26,227 nucleotides of DNA from DATIXD01 sp035518875 (GTDB lineage Bacteria > Pseudomonadota > Gammaproteobacteria > Methylococcales > Methylococcaceae), in contig DATIXD010000253.1 of assembly GCA_035518875.1 (NCBI GenBank), positions 1-26,227 of the forward strand, written 5' to 3'. Made by a program: the position numbers and the translations under genes. Numbering within the stretch: position 1 is the stretch's first letter; every line of letters starts with the position of its first letter. This document shows positions 14,701 to 22,741 of the stretch, in pieces. The notes beneath the pieces are model-generated. The model saw only the letters and a program-made list of their open reading frames with translations, had not been told where the DNA came from and did not search any database.

Positions 14701-16506
14701 ATGCAATTACGCAAACTGGCGGTGGCCATCGGCTCCGTACTGTTCACTGCGGGGCTCTCGGGCCTGTCCGGCGCGGCCTTCGGCAACACCGACCTGGCCA
14801 GAATGGCGGAGGATGACAAGAACTGGGTTATGCAGACCAAGGACTATTCAGCGACGCATTTTTCCAGGATGCACCAGATCAACACCGACAATGTGAAGTA
14901 CCTAAAGGTGGCGTGGACCTTCTCCACCGGCACTTTGCACGGCCATGAAGGCGCGCCCTTGGTGGCGGACGGCATCATGTACGTGCACACGCCGTTTCCG
15001 AACAACGTGTACGCCCTGGACCTCAATGATCCCGGTCGGATTCTCTGGCAGTACAAGCCCAAACAGAACCCCGCCGCCCGCGCCGTGGCCTGCTGCGACG
15101 TGGTGAACCGCGGTCTCGCCTACGTGCCCGCCGGAGACCACGGCCCGGCCAAGATTTTCCTCAACCAGCTCGACGGCCATGTGGTCGCCCTCAACGCCAA
15201 GACCGGCGAGGAAATCTGGAAGATGGAGAACTCCGACATCGCCATGGGATCGACCCTGACCGGCGCGCCCTTCGTGGCCAAGGACAAGGTGCTGGTGGGC
15301 TCCGCCGGCGCCGAGTTGGGCGTGCGCGGTTATGTCACCGCTTACAACATCAAGGACGGCAAGCAGCAATGGCGCGCCTACGCCACCGGCCCCGATCAGG
15401 ATCTCCTGCTGGATGCCAACTTCAACGGCCCCAACCCGCACTACGGCCAGTTCGGGTTGGGGCTACAGACCTGGGAAGGCGATGCCTGGAAGATCGGCGG
15501 CGGCACCAACTGGGGCTGGTACGCCTATGATCCCAAGCTGGACATGGTGTATTACGGCTCCGGCAATCCGGCGCCCTGGAACGAGACCATGCGTCCCGGC
15601 GATAACAAGTGGACCATGACCATCTGGGGGCGTGACCTCAACACCGGCAAGGCCAAGTTCGGCTATCAGAAGACGCCCCACGATGAATGGGATTATGCCG
15701 GCGTCAACTACATGGGCCTGTCCGAGCAGGAGGTGGACGGCAAGGTGCAGCCGCTGTTGACCCACCCGGACCGCAACGGCATCGTCTACACCCTCAACCG
15801 GGAAACCGGCTCGCTGGTCAACGCCTTCAAGATCGACGACACCGTGAACTGGGTGAAGAAGGTCGATCTCAAGACCGGTCTGCCGATCCGAGACCCGGAA
15901 TACGCGACCTACATGGACCATGAGGGCAAGGGCATCTGCCCCTCGGCGATGGGCTATCACAATCAGGGACTGGAATCCTATGACCCCGACAAGAAGCTGT
16001 TCTTCATGGGCGTGAACCACATCTGCATGGATTGGGAGCCGTTCATGTTGCCCTATAGGGCCGGACAGTTCTTCGTCGGCGCGACCCTGAACATGTATCC
16101 GGGACCTAAAGGCACTCTCGGCCAGGTCAAGGCGATGAACGGCGTCACCGGCAGGATGGAATGGGAAGTTCCCGAAAAGTTCGCGGTCTGGGGCGGGACC
16201 ATGGCGACCGCCGGCAACTTGATGTTCTACGGAACGCTCGACGGCTACATCAAGGCCCGCGACTCCCGTACCGGCGACCTGTTGTGGAAGTTCAAGCTGC
16301 CCTCCGGCGTCATCGGCCACCCGATCACCTACCAGCACAACGGCAAGCAGTACGTCGCCATTTATTCCGGCGTGGGCGGCTGGCCGGGCGTTGGCCTGGT
16401 GTTCGACCTGAAGGACCCGACCGCCGGCCTAGGCGCGGTGGGTGCGTTCAAGGAACTGGCCCATTACACCCAGATGGGCGGTGCCTTGTTCGTGTTCTCG
16501 CTGTAA
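14701..16506 (+). CDS. mxaF: PQQ-dependent methanol dehydrogenase large subunit, calcium type
   Basis: This enzyme oxidises methanol to formaldehyde in the periplasm, using PQQ and calcium. It forms an alpha2beta2 enzyme with MxaI and reduces cytochrome cL (MxaG). The 601 residues begin with a signal peptide cleaved near residue 28. The adjacent cysteines C131-C132 (mature 103-104) form the vicinal disulfide ring over PQQ. The catalytic base is D331 (mature 303) in WDYAGVN. The residue two positions later is Ala333, whereas XoxF enzymes have Asp there for lanthanide binding, so this is MxaF. PQQ-propeller repeats run through the whole chain. The start has GGAG 6 nt upstream. It is followed after 95 nt, with a REP-like hairpin, by mxaJ. 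Confidence 0.98.
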   Translation: MQLRKLAVAIGSVLFTAGLSGLSGAAFGNTDLARMAEDDKNWVMQTKDYSATHFSRMHQINTDNVKYLKVAWTFSTGTLHGHEGAPLVADGIMYVHTPFPNNVYALDLNDPGRILWQYKPKQNPAARAVACCDVVNRGLAYVPAGDHGPAKIFLNQLDGHVVALNAKTGEEIWKMENSDIAMGSTLTGAPFVAKDKVLVGSAGAELGVRGYVTAYNIKDGKQQWRAYATGPDQDLLLDANFNGPNPHYGQFGLGLQTWEGDAWKIGGGTNWGWYAYDPKLDMVYYGSGNPAPWNETMRPGDNKWTMTIWGRDLNTGKAKFGYQKTPHDEWDYAGVNYMGLSEQEVDGKVQPLLTHPDRNGIVYTLNRETGSLVNAFKIDDTVNWVKKVDLKTGLPIRDPEYATYMDHEGKGICPSAMGYHNQGLESYDPDKKLFFMGVNHICMDWEPFMLPYRAGQFFVGATLNMYPGPKGTLGQVKAMNGVTGRMEWEVPEKFAVWGGTMATAGNLMFYGTLDGYIKARDSRTGDLLWKFKLPSGVIGHPITYQHNGKQYVAIYSGVGGWPGVGLVFDLKDPTAGLGAVGAFKELAHYTQMGGALFVFSL

Positions 16507-16514
16507 GCATCCTT

Positions 16515-16579
16515 GTGGGAGCGTTGCACCGCTATCAATCCCGGTGTCGGCTCCATCGCGGGCTGAAGTCCGCTCCCAC
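16515..16579. repeat. REP-like inverted repeat, mxaF-mxaJ junction
   Basis: GTGGGAGCG (16515-16523) and CGCTCCCAC (16571-16579) form a perfect 9-bp inverted repeat enclosing GCGGGCTGAAGTCCGC. The core is shared with the elements at 18344-18418 and 23700-23724. It could protect the abundant mxaF mRNA or partly terminate it. Confidence 0.7.
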
Positions 16580-16601
16580 CTCACTTCGAGGAAATCAACA
16601 C

Positions 16602-17471
16602 ATGCGTTTCGCCCGCGTCACTCTCCTGGTTTTGTCGCTTCCGTTTCTCGGGAGCGGCGGGGCCGTCGCCGCCGAACCCCTCAGGGTTTGCGCGGCGGAA
16701 AATGAACTGCCCTATTCGGACAAGGACGGCAAGGGCTTCGAAAACAAACTGGCGGAACTGATCGCAGGGGAACTCGGCCGGCCGCTGGAAAACGTCTGGT
16801 GGCAGGACCCCCGCTATTTCGTTCGCGACCAGTTGGACAAGGGCCTGTGCGACGTGGTCATGGGCATCGACACGGGCGACGCCAGGATGCTGACCTCAGA
16901 GCCCTATTACCGTTCCGGCTACGTGTTCGTGTACCGCAGGGAAAAAGGCCTCAAGGTCGAGGACTTCGACAGCGAATTCCTGCATAGGGCCAAGCAGATC
17001 GCCTTTATGCCGGACACCCCGGCGGAGACCATGCTCAAGGCGATCGGCCGCTACAACGACCAGTTCAACTACCTGCAATCCCTGGTGGGATTCAAGGCGC
17101 GGCGCAACCAGTATGTCCGCTACGACCCGGAAAAGCTGGTGAACGAAGTGGTTTCAGGCAGCGCCGACCTGGCCGTGCTGTGGGCGCCACAGGCCGCCCG
17201 CTACGTGAAGGAAGCCGGTGGGAAATTGGAAATGCGGGTGATCCCGGACCGGCAAATCCGTGCTGACGGGGGAAAGGTGCCATTTCACTATTCCACCTCC
17301 GTCGGGGTGAGAAAGGATGAGCAAGCCCTGAAGGCGGACGTCGACCGGGTGTTGAAGAAGCGGGCCAAGGAAATCCAGGCGCTGCTGAAGGTGGAGGGGA
17401 TTCCGCTGTTGCCCTTGGACGAGTCGGGACCCACCGCCGCCCACACCGGAACCAAGAAATACAAGGGATAG
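16602..17471 (+). CDS. mxaJ: MxaJ, periplasmic solute-binding-like protein of methanol oxidation
   Basis: MxaJ is a periplasmic protein essential for assembly of active methanol dehydrogenase. The 289 residues start with a signal peptide (cleavage after about residue 24, AVAA before EPLRVC). The mature part has the bacterial extracellular solute-binding protein family 3 fold: LRVCAAENELPYSDKDGKGFENKLAELIA, then DVVMGIDTGDARM and YYRSGYVFVYR. The exact ligand or partner is not established; interaction with the enzyme subunits is the usual view. GAGG lies upstream of the ATG at a suitable distance. Position between mxaF and mxaG is the canonical order. Confidence 0.95.
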   Translation: MRFARVTLLVLSLPFLGSGGAVAAEPLRVCAAENELPYSDKDGKGFENKLAELIAGELGRPLENVWWQDPRYFVRDQLDKGLCDVVMGIDTGDARMLTSEPYYRSGYVFVYRREKGLKVEDFDSEFLHRAKQIAFMPDTPAETMLKAIGRYNDQFNYLQSLVGFKARRNQYVRYDPEKLVNEVVSGSADLAVLWAPQAARYVKEAGGKLEMRVIPDRQIRADGGKVPFHYSTSVGVRKDEQALKADVDRVLKKRAKEIQALLKVEGIPLLPLDESGPTAAHTGTKKYKG

Positions 17472-17546
17472 TTTTTCCATTTCCATGCTCTCGATGAGCG
17501 GCTGGAAAACGACGATGAAGAAAATATGACGAAGAGGACCCACTTC

Positions 17547-18020
17547 ATGAAACCAAGAACCCGCACCGCCGCGCTCGCCCTGGGCGCGGTGCTCGCCGCC
17601 GCGGCGGCCCACGCGGAAATCACCTTCCGCCATGCCGTCACCGGCGAAACCCTGGATTTCAGCTACGGGAAGGCCGGCGGCGATACCGATGCATTCAAGA
17701 AATTCAAGGAAACAGGCAAGAACCCTTACAACAGCGACAAGGCCGCCATCGATAAAGGCCACAGCCTGTATCTGACCGCCTGCTCCGGGTGCCACGGTCA
17801 CGATGCCGAAGGCAAGCTCGGCCCGGGGTTGGCCGACGATTACTGGACCTACCCGAGAGCGGCCACCGACGTGGGCCTGTTCGAGGTTCTCTGGGGCGGT
17901 GCCCAGGGGATGATGGGGCCCCAGAGCACAAATCTGAACGCCGATGAAATGCTGCAGGTCATGGCCTGGATGCGCAGCATCTACAAGGGCGATCCCGCCA
18001 AGGCCGATTGGCTGAAATGA
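17547..18020 (+). CDS. mxaG: Cytochrome cL, electron acceptor of methanol dehydrogenase
   Basis: This periplasmic class I c-type cytochrome takes electrons from PQQ in MxaFI. An ATG exists at 17526, but the one at 17547 is preferred because AGAGGA (17533-17538) lies 8 nt before it and a typical signal peptide starts there (AAAAHA, cleavage near residue 23). This gives 157 residues. One heme site CSGCH is at residues 79-83; a Met-rich segment follows in the C-terminal third (GMMGPQSTNLNADEMLQVMAWM) and probably supplies the axial Met. The acidic, mid-sized form and position between mxaJ and mxaI identify it as cytochrome cL rather than cH. Confidence 0.96.
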   Translation: MKPRTRTAALALGAVLAAAAAHAEITFRHAVTGETLDFSYGKAGGDTDAFKKFKETGKNPYNSDKAAIDKGHSLYLTACSGCHGHDAEGKLGPGLADDYWTYPRAATDVGLFEVLWGGAQGMMGPQSTNLNADEMLQVMAWMRSIYKGDPAKADWLK

Positions 18021-18054
18021 TTCCTCGAAACCAACCCGACAGGAGAGACCACCG

Positions 18055-18339
18055 ATGAAGCTCAAGAATCTGTTTGCAACTGCCGCCGTACTGTCCATGG
18101 CCGCATTCAACGCTCATGCCTACGACGGCACCCATTGCAAGGCCCCCGGCAACTGCTGGGAACCGAAGCCCGGCTATCCGGAAAAGGTCGCCGGCAGCAA
18201 GTACGACCCCAAGCACGATCCGGCCGAACTGAACAAGCAGTCCGAGTCCATCAGGGCCATGGAAGAGCGTAACCGCAAGCGCGTGGAGAACTACGCCAGG
18301 ACCGGCAAGTTCGTTTACAAGGTGGAAGACATCAAATAG
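18055..18339 (+). CDS. mxaI: Methanol dehydrogenase small (beta) subunit
   Basis: MxaI is the small subunit of calcium-type methanol dehydrogenase and is found only with MxaF, not with XoxF. The 94 residues include a signal peptide cleaved near residue 22 (FNAHA before YDGTHC), leaving about 72 residues. The mature part has the two conserved cysteines in THCKAPGNCW, then a lysine-rich helical tail (IRAMEERNRKRVENYARTGKFVYKVEDIK). AGGAG (18041-18045) sits 9 nt before the ATG. The next 100 nt hold a REP-like element that separates the structural genes from the maturation genes. Confidence 0.97.
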   Translation: MKLKNLFATAAVLSMAAFNAHAYDGTHCKAPGNCWEPKPGYPEKVAGSKYDPKHDPAELNKQSESIRAMEERNRKRVENYARTGKFVYKVEDIK

Positions 18340-18343
18340 CTCA

Positions 18344-18418
18344 CCCGCGGGAGCAGGCTTTAGCCCGCGACCGGCCCCGTTTTCGCCCCATCGCGGGCTG
18401 AAGCCCGCTCTTACGGGG
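18344..18418. repeat. REP-like double hairpin, mxaI-mxaR junction
   Basis: Two GC-rich hairpins face each other: GCGGG...CCCGC in the left half and GCGGGCT-GA-AGCCCGC at 18393-18408. The core GCGGGCTGAAGCCCGC matches the elements at 16515-16579 and 23700-23724. Located after the high-abundance structural genes, it may lower the expression of the downstream maturation genes. Confidence 0.7.
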
Positions 18419-18443
18419 TTTTGCTCGTTTCGAATCATAGAAC

Positions 18444-19466
18444 ATGAACCAACACGGACACCTCCTCGCCGACCGCTGGTCGGAGGCCATGGGCTTCGAG
18501 GAGGAACTCAAGAAAGCCATAATCGGCCAAGACCCGGCAATTGGGCTCGTGACCATCGCGGTGTTCGCCCGCGGCCACGTGCTTCTGGAGGGCGGGGTCG
18601 GCGTCGGCAAGACCACCTTGCTGCGGGCGGTGGCGCGGGCCATCGGCGGCGAGTATGAACGCATCGAGGGCACCATCGACCTGATGCCCTCGGACCTCAT
18701 CTATTACACCTACCTGGACGAGCGGGGCAAACCCGGCGTGGCGCCGGGTCCCCTGCTCCGCAAGGGCGAAAAGCTGTCCACCTTTTTCTTCAATGAAATC
18801 AACCGGGCGAGACCGCAGGTGCATTCCCTGTTGCTGCGGGTGATGGCTGAACGCAGCGTGATGGCGTTCAACCGGGAGCACGGCTTTCCGCATCTGCTGG
18901 TCTTTGCCGACCGCAACCGGGTCGAGAAAGAGGAGACTTTCGAGTTGCCCGCCGCCGCCCGCGACCGATTCATGCTGGAAATCGGTATGCCGACACCGAC
19001 CGACCCGGCGGTACAGGATCTTCTCGCGTTCGATCCCCGTTTCCATGATCCGGACCGGCTGCTCGCATCGGTGCGTCACGGCGCGCTGGCGTTCGAGGAG
19101 ATGAATGACATCGCCGCGGCCATACAGGAGAGCATCATCGCCAGCGACGCCATGCGGACCTATGTGCGCGAACTGTGGCGGGCGAGCGCCGAACCGGAAA
19201 CGTTCGGTATCCGCCTGCCGGACGCCGACATGGGCGAACTGATCGAAGCCGGCCCGAGTCCGCGCGGCATGAGTCACCTGATCCGGGCGGCACGGGTGCA
19301 GGCTTGGCTGAGCCGGCGCGACCACGTCCGCCCGGAGGATGTGCAAGCGGTATTCGCGCCCGCCATGAGTCACCGGATTTTCTTGAAGCACGTGTATGAG
19401 TACCGCCGTGCTGAACTGGTCCCGGAGCTGGTGAGCCGCATCCTGCGTTCGGTGGCCGCGCCGTGA
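18444..19466 (+). CDS. mxaR: MxaR, MoxR-family AAA+ ATPase
   Basis: This is a MoxR-family ATPase thought to act with the VWA proteins MxaC and MxaL in maturation and metal loading of methanol dehydrogenase. The 340 residues show Walker A GGVGVGKTT (50-58), Walker B FFFNEIN (114-120), and the sensor/arginine-finger region (VFADRNRVEKEETFELPAAARDRF). A helical lid follows. No clear Shine-Dalgarno precedes the ATG at 18444, the first gene after the REP element. The stop overlaps the mxaS GTG start as GTGA. Confidence 0.95.
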   Translation: MNQHGHLLADRWSEAMGFEEELKKAIIGQDPAIGLVTIAVFARGHVLLEGGVGVGKTTLLRAVARAIGGEYERIEGTIDLMPSDLIYYTYLDERGKPGVAPGPLLRKGEKLSTFFFNEINRARPQVHSLLLRVMAERSVMAFNREHGFPHLLVFADRNRVEKEETFELPAAARDRFMLEIGMPTPTDPAVQDLLAFDPRFHDPDRLLASVRHGALAFEEMNDIAAAIQESIIASDAMRTYVRELWRASAEPETFGIRLPDADMGELIEAGPSPRGMSHLIRAARVQAWLSRRDHVRPEDVQAVFAPAMSHRIFLKHVYEYRRAELVPELVSRILRSVAAP

Positions 19467-20308
19467 AACCCGCCGAATTCCATTACCGGATTCCCTGGCG
19501 CGCAGCCGGTTCCCGTCCCGGCAGCCATCGCGGTCGGTATTCGGGGAGCGGGCAGTTGTTCCGGCATCTGGCGCCGTTGGCGGCCCATCCCGATCCGCGC
19601 CGGCTGGACCTCCGGGCCAGCTTCACGGACCCGTTCGAAACCTGGCGCGTGCGCCTTTACGAGCAGCGTTCTGCGATCCCGGTCTATGCCGTGGTCGATC
19701 TGTCGGGTTCGATGGCTTTTCCCGGAGCGAATCCTAAGATGGCCGTGCTGGCGGATTTCATCGAGGGCTTGGCGGCTTCCGTGTACCGTTCCGGCGATAC
19801 GCTGGGCATCGTCGCCGCGGCCGACCGGGTCCGTCAGGAGTTTTATCTGCCGCCCTCGCGCCAGCCGGGCGCGGCTTTCCGTTGGGCCGAGCGGTTGCGC
19901 CGTTTCCGTCCGCAAGGCATCGGCTGCCATGGGCTGGGCAGGGCGGGGCGGTTTTTGCCCGGAAGTCGTGGCCTGCTGTTCTTGTTGTCCGATTTCCATT
20001 TTCCGCTCACCCTCGTGCGGGAAATCATGGCCGGGTTGGTCCGCCACGACGTGGTGCCCGTGGTGCTCTGGGACGAGAACGAAGCTTTACCGCAGGCTAG
20101 AGGTCTTGCACGGCTGGCCGATCTCGAAGGCGGAGGCGATCGGCTGTTGCTGTTGCGTCCGGCTCTGCGCGAGCGTCTCGCTGCGAATCTCCGCCAACGC
20201 CGGGAACGGCTGATCGCGCTGTTCCGCCAGTGCGGCCGGGAACCGCTAATCCTGCCGGAGGGGTTCGACGCGGATCGGATCACCCGCTATTTTCTGAGGT
20301 CACCGTGA
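19463..20308 (+). CDS. mxaS: MxaS, DUF58 domain protein
   Basis: This 281-residue protein of the MoxR-VWA-DUF58 maturation system acts with MxaR. It contains a VWA-like nucleotide/metal-ion site, DLSGSM (D79, S81, S83), in the DUF58 family. The GTG start overlaps the mxaR stop. It should be cytoplasmic, since no helix or signal peptide is visible. Its stop overlaps the mxaA GTG as GTGA. Its biochemical role in methanol-dehydrogenase activation is not established. Confidence 0.92.
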   Translation: MKPAEFHYRIPWRAAGSRPGSHRGRYSGSGQLFRHLAPLAAHPDPRRLDLRASFTDPFETWRVRLYEQRSAIPVYAVVDLSGSMAFPGANPKMAVLADFIEGLAASVYRSGDTLGIVAAADRVRQEFYLPPSRQPGAAFRWAERLRRFRPQGIGCHGLGRAGRFLPGSRGLLFLLSDFHFPLTLVREIMAGLVRHDVVPVVLWDENEALPQARGLARLADLEGGGDRLLLLRPALRERLAANLRQRRERLIALFRQCGREPLILPEGFDADRITRYFLRSP

Positions 20309-21207
20309 GGCGTCCGGCCCGTTTTGCTCTGCTTCTGGCCGGCTGCGCCGCGGCCGGCCCGGGCTGGCCGGCCCGGGATTCTGTGATCGAACGGGAAGCG
20401 CCGCGCAACTTCGGCTATTCCATCGGCGATGTCATACGGCACCGACTGACAATCGAGCCCAAGGCCGGCAGTCGGCTGGACGAGACCTCCCTCCCCAAGC
20501 CGGGACCGCTGAGCCGCTGGCTGGAACTGCGCCGGGTGCAAGCCACGCCCGGTCCGACAGGCCGCTATCGCCTGGACCTGGAATATCAGACCTTTTACGC
20601 GCCGCTGGCGGTCAAGTCCCTGACAATTCCCGGTTTTGCCCTGCATTTCGCCGGGCCGGCCGGCGCGTCCGTCCTCACAGTGCCGCCCTGGCCTTTCCGC
20701 ATGGCGCCGATCCATGGGCTGGCGGTGCTGGAGGACGACGGCCTGGAGCCGCTGCGGCCGGACGCGGTGCCGGAATCGCCCAATCCCGCCGTTCCAAGGA
20801 TGCGTTTCGGAGGGTTCGTGCTGGCGGCCCTGATTTCCCTGACCTATCTCGGCTATGTGCGCGGTGTTGTGGCTTTAGGCCGGCGCGGATGGCATTTCCG
20901 GGAAGCCCGCCGGGAACTGCGTCGCCTGAGAGCGGAGAGCGAAAGCTCGGCAGTGCTGCGGGCGGGGTTCACCTGCGTGCACCGCGCCTTCAACCTAACC
21001 CTAGGCGAACCATTGTTTGCCGAACGGTTGCCGGTATTTTTCGACGGACATGCCGGCTATTCCGGGCTGCGTAGCGAAATGGAAGGTTTTTTCAATGCCT
21101 CGTACGGATTGTTCTTCGGCGACGGCGACGCAGCCGCGAATTTCGGAATAGACCGCCTCGACGCGCTCTGCCTCGCTTGCCTGCGGGTGGAACGGAACCG
21201 CCCATGA
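20305..21207 (+). CDS. mxaA: MxaA, membrane maturation protein of methanol dehydrogenase
   Basis: MxaA is required for calcium incorporation or assembly of methanol dehydrogenase. A start at 20305 (GTG, overlapping the mxaS stop) gives 300 residues; an earlier in-frame start would overlap mxaS by 75 nt and is less likely. The N-terminus has a basic and hydrophobic segment with a lipobox-like LAGC at residues 12-15, so it may be a lipoprotein or signal-anchored. A transmembrane helix lies at about 172-190 (FVLAALISLTYLGYVRGVVAL). The C-terminal cytoplasmic part is Arg-rich. ATGA overlap with mxaC indicates coupling. Confidence 0.9.
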   Translation: MRRPARFALLLAGCAAAGPGWPARDSVIEREAPRNFGYSIGDVIRHRLTIEPKAGSRLDETSLPKPGPLSRWLELRRVQATPGPTGRYRLDLEYQTFYAPLAVKSLTIPGFALHFAGPAGASVLTVPPWPFRMAPIHGLAVLEDDGLEPLRPDAVPESPNPAVPRMRFGGFVLAALISLTYLGYVRGVVALGRRGWHFREARRELRRLRAESESSAVLRAGFTCVHRAFNLTLGEPLFAERLPVFFDGHAGYSGLRSEMEGFFNASYGLFFGDGDAAANFGIDRLDALCLACLRVERNRP

Positions 21208-22193
21208 GTCTCGGCTTCTCCCAGCCCGGTTGGCTCTGGCTGGTGCCACTGGCCCTGCTGCCCCTGTGGTGTTCGCCCTTAACGCCTTGCGGGTATTCGT
21301 GGAATCTGCTGTTGCCGGGCGACGGACTGTCCCGGCTGCTCGATTATGCATTGCGCCTGGCCGGCGTTTTGGCCTTTGCCGGCCTGATATTCGGCTTGGC
21401 CGGGCTGTATCGCCGGGAATTCACGGTCGAGCGGGTCGGGCAAGGCACGCACATCGTGCTGCTCCTGGACCGCAGCCGCAGCATGGACGACGGATTCGCG
21501 GGCCGCGCGCCCACCGGCGGCGAAGAATCGAAATCGGCGGCGGCGGTGCGGCTTCTGGAACAATTCATCGCCGGCCGTCCGCATGACCGGATCGGGGTTG
21601 CGGCCTTCAGCACCGGCCCCTTATTCGTGCTGCCCCTGACCGATAACCGCGAAGCGGTGGCCGCCGCGGCGCGCGCCGCGAGGCTCAAGGGCCTAGCTCA
21701 GACCCATGTCGCCAAGGGTCTGGCGCTGGCTTTGTCCTATTTCTCCGGAACCGAAGCGGCTGGCTCCCGCAGTGTGCTGCTGGTGTCCGACGGAGCGGCG
21801 GTGATCGACCCTCAGAGCGAAGCCCTGCTGCGCCGCTGGTTCGTGGAAAGGCGCGTGCGGCTGTACTGGATTTTCCTGCGCACCGCCGGCAGCTCCGGCC
21901 TGTTCGAGACGCCGGAACCCGCCGACGATAGCCCGGAGGCGCGGCCGGAACGTTATCTGCACCTGTTCTTCGAAAGTCTCGGGATTCCCTACCGGGCCTA
22001 TGAGGCGGAAAACCCAAACGGCATGAAACACGCCATGGCCGAAATCGACCGCCAGGAAAACTTCCCGATGCATTATGCCGAGACCCATCCGCGGCAGGAT
22101 TTCCGCGGCCTTTGCTTCGCACTGGCGGTGTTCTCGTTAGCCCTGCTGTCCGCGGCCAAGTGGACGGAGTTTTCCCGATGCGAGTCAGGTTGA
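21204..22193 (+). CDS. mxaC: MxaC, VWA-domain membrane protein
   Basis: This membrane VWA protein is needed with MxaA, MxaK and MxaL for calcium loading of methanol dehydrogenase. The ATG at 21204 overlaps the mxaA stop and gives 329 residues. Helices lie at about 9-23 and 52-68 and again near the C-terminus (FALAVFSLALLSAA). The intervening VWA domain carries a MIDAS motif LLDRSRSMDD (D89, S91, S93), which binds a divalent metal. The layout resembles BatA/BatB proteins of MoxR clusters. It overlaps mxaK by 16 nt. Confidence 0.92.
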   Translation: MSLGFSQPGWLWLVPLALLPLWCSPLTPCGYSWNLLLPGDGLSRLLDYALRLAGVLAFAGLIFGLAGLYRREFTVERVGQGTHIVLLLDRSRSMDDGFAGRAPTGGEESKSAAAVRLLEQFIAGRPHDRIGVAAFSTGPLFVLPLTDNREAVAAAARAARLKGLAQTHVAKGLALALSYFSGTEAAGSRSVLLVSDGAAVIDPQSEALLRRWFVERRVRLYWIFLRTAGSSGLFETPEPADDSPEARPERYLHLFFESLGIPYRAYEAENPNGMKHAMAEIDRQENFPMHYAETHPRQDFRGLCFALAVFSLALLSAAKWTEFSRCESG

Positions 22194-22741
22194 AGCAAGG
22201 TTTGGCCTTGGGGCTGGCACTGCTGTTCCTGGTCGGGGCATCCTGGCAAGCGTGGGAATGGTGGGAGGCGAACTCCACCAAGGCCGCCATCGCCGAATTT
22301 GCGGCCGGGCGGGATATAGGTCCCGAGCGCAGGTTCTCCGCGCCGCCGTCGGTGCGGCTGGCCTATGCGCTGTATCTGGGGAGGCGGGAGCAGTTTGCCG
22401 ATGCACAGGAGGTGATGGTCGGCCTGGGCGAAAAGGGCGCCCCTGTATTCCGTGCCCGTGCTTCGTACGACCTGGGAAACCTGTATCTCCGGCAGGCGCT
22501 GGCCGAAACCGAACGCGGCGAAGCCGGACGCGCGGCGCCCCTCGCGGAACTGGCCAAGGAGGCCTACCGCCGCGCCCTGCGCGCCGATCCGGCGTTCTGG
22601 GACGCCAAGTACAACCTGGAGGCCGCGACGCGGCTTAACCCCGACTTCGATCCCGTGGACAGCGGGACCGAGGAGCCGGACGAGGATGCGGCGCGAAAGC
22701 TCTGGACGCGGGTGCCCGGATTTCCGCGGGGCTTGCCCTGA
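22178..22741 (+). CDS. mxaK: MxaK, small membrane-anchored maturation protein
   Basis: This protein belongs to the set needed for functional, calcium-containing methanol dehydrogenase. The ATG at 22178, preceded by GGAG and overlapping mxaC by 16 nt, gives 187 residues; a much longer upstream start would run deep into mxaC. One N-terminal helix (about 7-23) anchors a periplasmic part that looks helical and TPR-like (RLAYALYLGRREQFADAQEVM, then AYRRALRADPAFWDAKYNLEAA). The acidic tail ends at the TGATG junction with mxaL. Confidence 0.9.
   Translation: MRVRLKQGLALGLALLFLVGASWQAWEWWEANSTKAAIAEFAAGRDIGPERRFSAPPSVRLAYALYLGRREQFADAQEVMVGLGEKGAPVFRARASYDLGNLYLRQALAETERGEAGRAAPLAELAKEAYRRALRADPAFWDAKYNLEAATRLNPDFDPVDSGTEEPDEDAARKLWTRVPGFPRGLP

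Noticed and set aside
14319..14816. Plus-strand reading frame overlapping the mxaF leader and start
   Set aside because: It crosses a dispersed repeat and the mxaF signal-peptide region in another frame; no motif supports it.
14701..16506. XoxF (lanthanide-type) methanol dehydrogenase
   Set aside because: Ala333 in WDYAGVN and the presence of mxaI and the maturation genes identify calcium-type MxaF.
17154..18110. Minus-strand reading frame across mxaJ, mxaG and mxaI
   Set aside because: It is antisense to three well-identified genes and crosses their intergenic regions without motifs.
18435..19391. Minus-strand reading frame opposite mxaR
   Set aside because: It is antisense to a clear MoxR-family ATPase and has no recognisable domain.
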